Assembly: GCA_963800255.1 (NCBI GenBank)
Contig: CAWDAK010000003.1
Span: 6,418-70,417 of the forward strand
From: DATFVA01 sp963800255
GTDB lineage: Bacteria > Bacteroidota > Ignavibacteria > Ignavibacteriales > Ignavibacteriaceae
DNA: 64,000 bases
Reading direction: 5' to 3'
Shown here piece by piece: positions 61,380-64,000 of the stretch. Both the position numbers and the translations under genes were made by a program. How positions within the stretch are numbered: the stretch's first letter is position 1; each line of letters opens with the position of its first letter. A model generated the notes under the pieces. That model was not told the DNA's origin. It saw only the letters and a program-made list of their open reading frames with translations, and did no database searches.

Positions 61380-61437
61380 TAAGAACCGGCAACAATCAGC
61401 CGGATGTTATTCTGCAATGGAGAAAAGGATTGCCGGA

Positions 61438-61572
61438 TCAGTTAAACTTTTTATCCATGATACCGGTATTACTCTTTCCAGCTTTCTTATCCCTTTTAGC
61501 TGCCTTTTTTTCTTTCATAGTTTTTAAAGGTTCTTTCTTAGAACCTTTCTTTGTATCCTGTGTCTTACTCAT
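61438..61572 (-). CDS. 44-residue lysine-rich small protein
   Basis: A short open frame from ATG at 61572 with AAAGGAG nine bases upstream. The protein is highly basic (17 Lys, MSKTQDTKKGSKKEPLKTMK, then EKKAAKRDKKAGKS) with a short neutral end (NTGIMDKKFN). It lies downstream of the OmpA gene terminator and opposite the methyltransferase gene. Composition suggests binding to nucleic acid or ribosomes. I do not recognise a family, but the K-E-K-K-A-A-K-R motif and a perfect ribosome-binding site support a real gene. Confidence 0.6.
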   Translation of the reverse strand: MSKTQDTKKGSKKEPLKTMKEKKAAKRDKKAGKSNTGIMDKKFN

Positions 61573-61619
61573 GATATTTTCTCCTTTAGTTATCAGGGGA
61601 TGAGGATATTTAAAAATTC

Positions 61620-61639
61620 AGGGTGTCCGAAGACACCCT
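61620..61639 (-). terminator. Terminator of the OmpA gene with a UUCG loop
   Basis: AGGGTGTC (61620-61627) pairs with GACACCCT (61632-61639). On the minus strand the loop reads TTCG and the stem is followed by GAATTTTTAAA. It lies 20 bases after the OmpA stop codon. Confidence 0.8.
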
Positions 61640-61659
61640 AAAGATAGTTAATGTTCAGT

Positions 61660-61905
61660 TCATTTAATTCGTTTAAATTCTATACGTCTGTTTTTCTGTC
61701 TGCCTTCAGGCGTATCATTTGTGGCTGTTGGCTGAGATTCGCCGTAGCCCACTGCCGTAAGCCGGTCAGGATTTATACCTTCACGAATGAGCCAGTCTCT
61801 TACAGAATTTGCTCTTCTTTCGGAAAGCTTCTGGTTTGATGCATCACTTCCTACATTATCTGTATGACCGGAGATCTCCACGTCAATATCAGGATGTGTC
61901 TGCAG
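61660..61905 (-). CDS. OmpA-family protein, C-terminal fragment (peptidoglycan-binding domain)
   Basis: This fragment is the rest of the OmpA domain of the gene at 61889-63220: DVEISGHTDNVGSDASNQKL, SERRANSVRDWLIREGINPD and GYGESQPTATNDTPEGRQKN, ending RRIEFKRIK. The Asp/Arg pair that binds diaminopimelate (HTDNVGSD and RA-x-x-V) is intact. It joins the main frame only if one base near 61906 is dropped (AAA GAC-T-CTG CAG). Confidence 0.75.
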   Translation of the reverse strand: MQTHPDIDVEISGHTDNVGSDASNQKLSERRANSVRDWLIREGINPDRLTAVGYGESQPTATNDTPEGRQKNRRIEFKRIK

Positions 61906-63220
61906 AGTCTTTAAGAGCTTTTCTTAAAGTATTTTCAGATTCAGGAGTAATATCCCATTTAGCTGTAGCGAATGTAATACCATCCAGTATAATAGGAACT
62001 CCGGTTTTAATCACATCATCTGAAGGATCAAGAGGATCAGTTCCGCGTTTTACCTCAACTCCGTCAGCTATTGTTCCGCCATCTGTATCTTTTACAAGCG
62101 GATTTGTTTTATAAGTAACTACCTCATCATAATCTGATAATTCATCACCGTCAGTATCTTTGTTAAGAGGATTTGTTAAGTTCGTTAAAATTTCCGCTCC
62201 ATCATTCAAGCCGTCGCCATCAGTATCAGCTTTAGAAGGATCCGTCTGGTATTTAATAACCTCCTGGCCGTCTTTCAAACCATCTTTATCAGTATCTGTA
62301 TCAAGAGGGTCGGTTTTGTATTTAAGAACTTCTTCACCATCATTTAAATTATCTCCGTCAGTATCTGACTTAAGAGGATCGGTTTTATACTTTTTAACTT
62401 CATCAAAATCGCTTAATCCATCAAGGTCAGTATCCGCAAGCAGGGGATTGGTTTTATACACTTTTACTTCTTCACCATCGGTTAAGCCGTCGCCGTCAGT
62501 ATCGGGATTCCGGGGACTCGTGCCGAGTTTCTCTTCTTCACACTTACCTAATCCATCATTATCCCTGTCAGAACTGCAGCCTTCCCCGGTGAAAGTTAAA
62601 CCAACACCTATGTTATAATAATTATCAAGAGCGCTGCCATTATCGTAGTTGTTCAATGCACTGGTAGAAGTAAAAGCTCCGCCAATGGAAATGTCTGCAA
62701 GCACTTCATCGCTTATTGCAATTTCAGTTCCTATACCTAAGGGGAACACTCCCGCCCAGCCTTCACTTTTTACCTCAGTTGGCGAAGTAACATTGCTTAA
62801 CTCAAAGTACTTATTACTATAATGCAGTATACCGCCGCCGGCATAGAAGTAGGGGTTCCAGCCTTTAAGATCAAATGGTGCTATTCTCAACCGCAGGCTG
62901 ACCGGGATGATTTCCGATTTATGATAGCCAATATAGTTAAACTGAAATCCGGCATAAGAACCATAACCGGCATTTATATCCATTTCAAGTGCGGGGGTTA
63001 ACTCGAAGCCAACAAAACCTTCAAGCAGCCACGACATTGTATAGTGGTCGAATGAAAGTTTATCATTTGTCCAGAAACCAACATTCGGAAACTCGTCTTG
63101 AGGAAGAAGCATATTATACCGTGCTCCAAATTTGGTTCCCCAATCTTTATATTGGGCCTGAGTTTGCTTACTCATTACAATCAGTCCAAACAGTACTAAA
63201 AAGTAAACTACATTTTTCAT
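61889..63220 (-). CDS. OmpA-family outer membrane protein with calcium-binding repeats (frameshifted near its end)
   Basis: 443 residues in this frame: signal peptide (1-22), an N-terminal barrel of about 190 residues (AINEISDEV-like strands; FNYIGYHKSEIIPVSLRLRI), then eight thrombospondin type 3-like calcium-binding repeats of about 23 residues (DTDGDGLTDGEEVKVYKTNP; DTDKDGLKDGQEVIKYQTDP), and the beginning of an OmpA domain (ILDGITFATAKWDITPESEN). The frame ends at 61889 in an out-of-register SADTS; the true protein would be about 519 residues. The repeats probably form a stiff rod between barrel and peptidoglycan. Confidence 0.8.
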   Translation of the reverse strand: MKNVVYFLVLFGLIVMSKQTQAQYKDWGTKFGARYNMLLPQDEFPNVGFWTNDKLSFDHYTMSWLLEGFVGFELTPALEMDINAGYGSYAGFQFNYIGYHKSEIIPVSLRLRIAPFDLKGWNPYFYAGGGILHYSNKYFELSNVTSPTEVKSEGWAGVFPLGIGTEIAISDEVLADISIGGAFTSTSALNNYDNGSALDNYYNIGVGLTFTGEGCSSDRDNDGLGKCEEEKLGTSPRNPDTDGDGLTDGEEVKVYKTNPLLADTDLDGLSDFDEVKKYKTDPLKSDTDGDNLNDGEEVLKYKTDPLDTDTDKDGLKDGQEVIKYQTDPSKADTDGDGLNDGAEILTNLTNPLNKDTDGDELSDYDEVVTYKTNPLVKDTDGGTIADGVEVKRGTDPLDPSDDVIKTGVPIILDGITFATAKWDITPESENTLRKALKDSADTS

Positions 63221-63389
63221 TATTCTCTCATTTTGTTGATTTAATATTTCAAGTTTATTCTAATAGAAAAGCTTCATGGAGCACTTCTTTTTATATAAAG
63301 ATAGAAAAAGACGTCAAATGATACAATCATCCAAAAGGATGAAAAAAGAACTATAAACTTTGCGTGATCTTGCGCTCTTTCCTGAATAT

Positions 63390-64000
63390 TTACAGTAAGC
63401 TGGCCATGACAATTATTCCTGAGATAATAATAAGAATACCCGCAATTTTGTTTACCCACCCGAGACCTGCCAGGTCAAGTTTGCTTCTGAAAAGTATAAC
63501 AATTGAACTAAGCAGCAGAAACCATAATGCTGAGCCCAAAAAAACGCCCGCAACAAGAGCGGCCGCAGAAAAGTTTCCGAGGTCGCTCCCTAAACCAAGC
63601 GCGGCAAATACTGCAAGGAATGCAAAAATTGTTAAAGGATTTGTGAGAGTTATAAAAAAAGCTGTAAGGTATGTTCTTAAAAATCCGCTGTTCTCTATTG
63701 GGATCTTAGGATCAGCCGGAATTTTCCTGAATATTCTTATGCCAAGGTACAGAAGCAGTACCCCGCCTACAAGCCGTATCCAGATCCTTTGACTGACAAG
63801 GGTATCCGAAATAATAGTTAGTCCGAAAGCAGCAATACAGCCGTAAATTAAATCTGCAGTGGCAGCCCCAAGTCCTATGATTAGTCCGCGTAAACGTCCC
63901 TCCGTCAATGTCCTGCGGATGCACATAATACCAATAGGCCCAAGGGGAACTGCCATCGCAAAACCGATAAAAATTCCTTTTAGTAAAATTATTAATGCCA
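63390..64000 (-). CDS. LysE/RhtB-family exporter, partial (N-terminus beyond the right edge)
   Basis: The frame is open to the right edge; the visible part reads ALIILLKGIFIGFAMAVPLG, then PIGIMCIRRTLTEGR, so the first codons are outside the window. Six transmembrane helices fit the LysE fold: FIGFAMAVPLGPIG, GLIIGLGAATADLIYGCIAA, LVGGVLLLYLGIRIF, TAFFITLTNPLTIFAFLAVF, ALVAGVFLGSALWFLLLSSI and IAGILIIISGIIVM. The conserved N-P-x-T/P-x-G-P-type motif of the family appears as VPLGPIGIMC. Such proteins export amino acids or related small metabolites. The last residues sit close to a methionine at 63956 that is not the true start. Confidence 0.85.
   Translation of the reverse strand, partial: ALIILLKGIFIGFAMAVPLGPIGIMCIRRTLTEGRLRGLIIGLGAATADLIYGCIAAFGLTIISDTLVSQRIWIRLVGGVLLLYLGIRIFRKIPADPKIPIENSGFLRTYLTAFFITLTNPLTIFAFLAVFAALGLGSDLGNFSAAALVAGVFLGSALWFLLLSSIVILFRSKLDLAGLGWVNKIAGILIIISGIIVMASLL

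Noticed and set aside
1..64000. tRNA, rRNA, prophage or integrase
   Set aside because: None was recognised by eye on either strand; this is a limit of manual reading rather than proof of absence.

Overview
The window looks like a chromosomal segment of a non-phototrophic member of the Bacteroidota/Chlorobi/Ignavibacteria side of the FCB group, most like an Ignavibacteria-type bacterium. The evidence is: type IX secretion C-terminal sorting domains with the Q-N-[FY]-P-N-P-F-N-P motif; TAnnTTTG (-7) promoters of the Bacteroidota type upstream of several genes; a full menaquinone operon; and very large multihaem cytochromes. This assignment is inferred from gene content; there is no rRNA or tRNA in the window.

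Layout. 1-3.0 kb: a partial Asp-box secreted protein, an orphan NadS-like antitoxin and a metallophosphoesterase, all on the minus strand. 3.0-8.9 kb: two type IX cargo genes (one decayed by frameshifts) embedded in three dense arrays of a hairpin/foldback repeat family. 9-21.4 kb: a plus-strand sensory block of four multi-PAS or membrane histidine kinases plus two response regulators; two kinases are each split by a single +1 frameshift. 21.4-28.2 kb: a minus-strand electron-transfer operon (13-haem cytochrome fused to cytochrome b, 19-haem cytochrome, cytochrome b, 7-haem NapC/NirT-like protein) preceded by a 25-residue membrane peptide. 28.4-29.0 kb: another repeat array. 29.0-33 kb: acetyltransferase, an orphan receiver with a textbook sigma-54 promoter and upstream palindrome, then an NtrC/NtrB-type pair. 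33-35.7 kb: asd, an omega-amidase-like nitrilase and a hotdog thioesterase.

35.7-45.8 kb holds menF-menD-menH-(outer membrane protein)-menB-menA-menC-menE on the minus strand; menE carries five frameshifts. 45.9-50.2 kb: rsgA (apparently with an AUU start codon), a FadL-like porin and two low-complexity lipoproteins. 50.5-52.6 kb: a small envelope protein cluster with a frameshifted ATP-grasp gene. 52.8-58.1 kb: an envelope operon (TPR lipoprotein, LolB-like lipoprotein, EnvC-like LytM factor, beta-barrel). 58.2-64 kb: HAD phosphatase, membrane protein, thiamine-binding-like protein, RlmI-like rRNA methyltransferase, a 44-residue basic peptide, an OmpA protein with calcium-binding repeats (frameshifted) and a partial LysE exporter.

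How it works together. Menaquinone made by the men genes is the likely electron carrier for the cytochrome b/multihaem operon, giving a respiratory chain that delivers electrons to, or collects them from, the periplasm. The most unusual part of the window is the repeat family: more than fifty short hairpins (GGTGC-NNN-GCACC next to CTATTAACGT-like flanks), six of which pair up to form 128-137 bp foldback elements of two subfamilies, confined to intergenic DNA. A second theme is the number of single-base frameshifts in otherwise well-conserved genes, which may be biology (decay or phase change) or assembly error and cannot be settled from the sequence alone.
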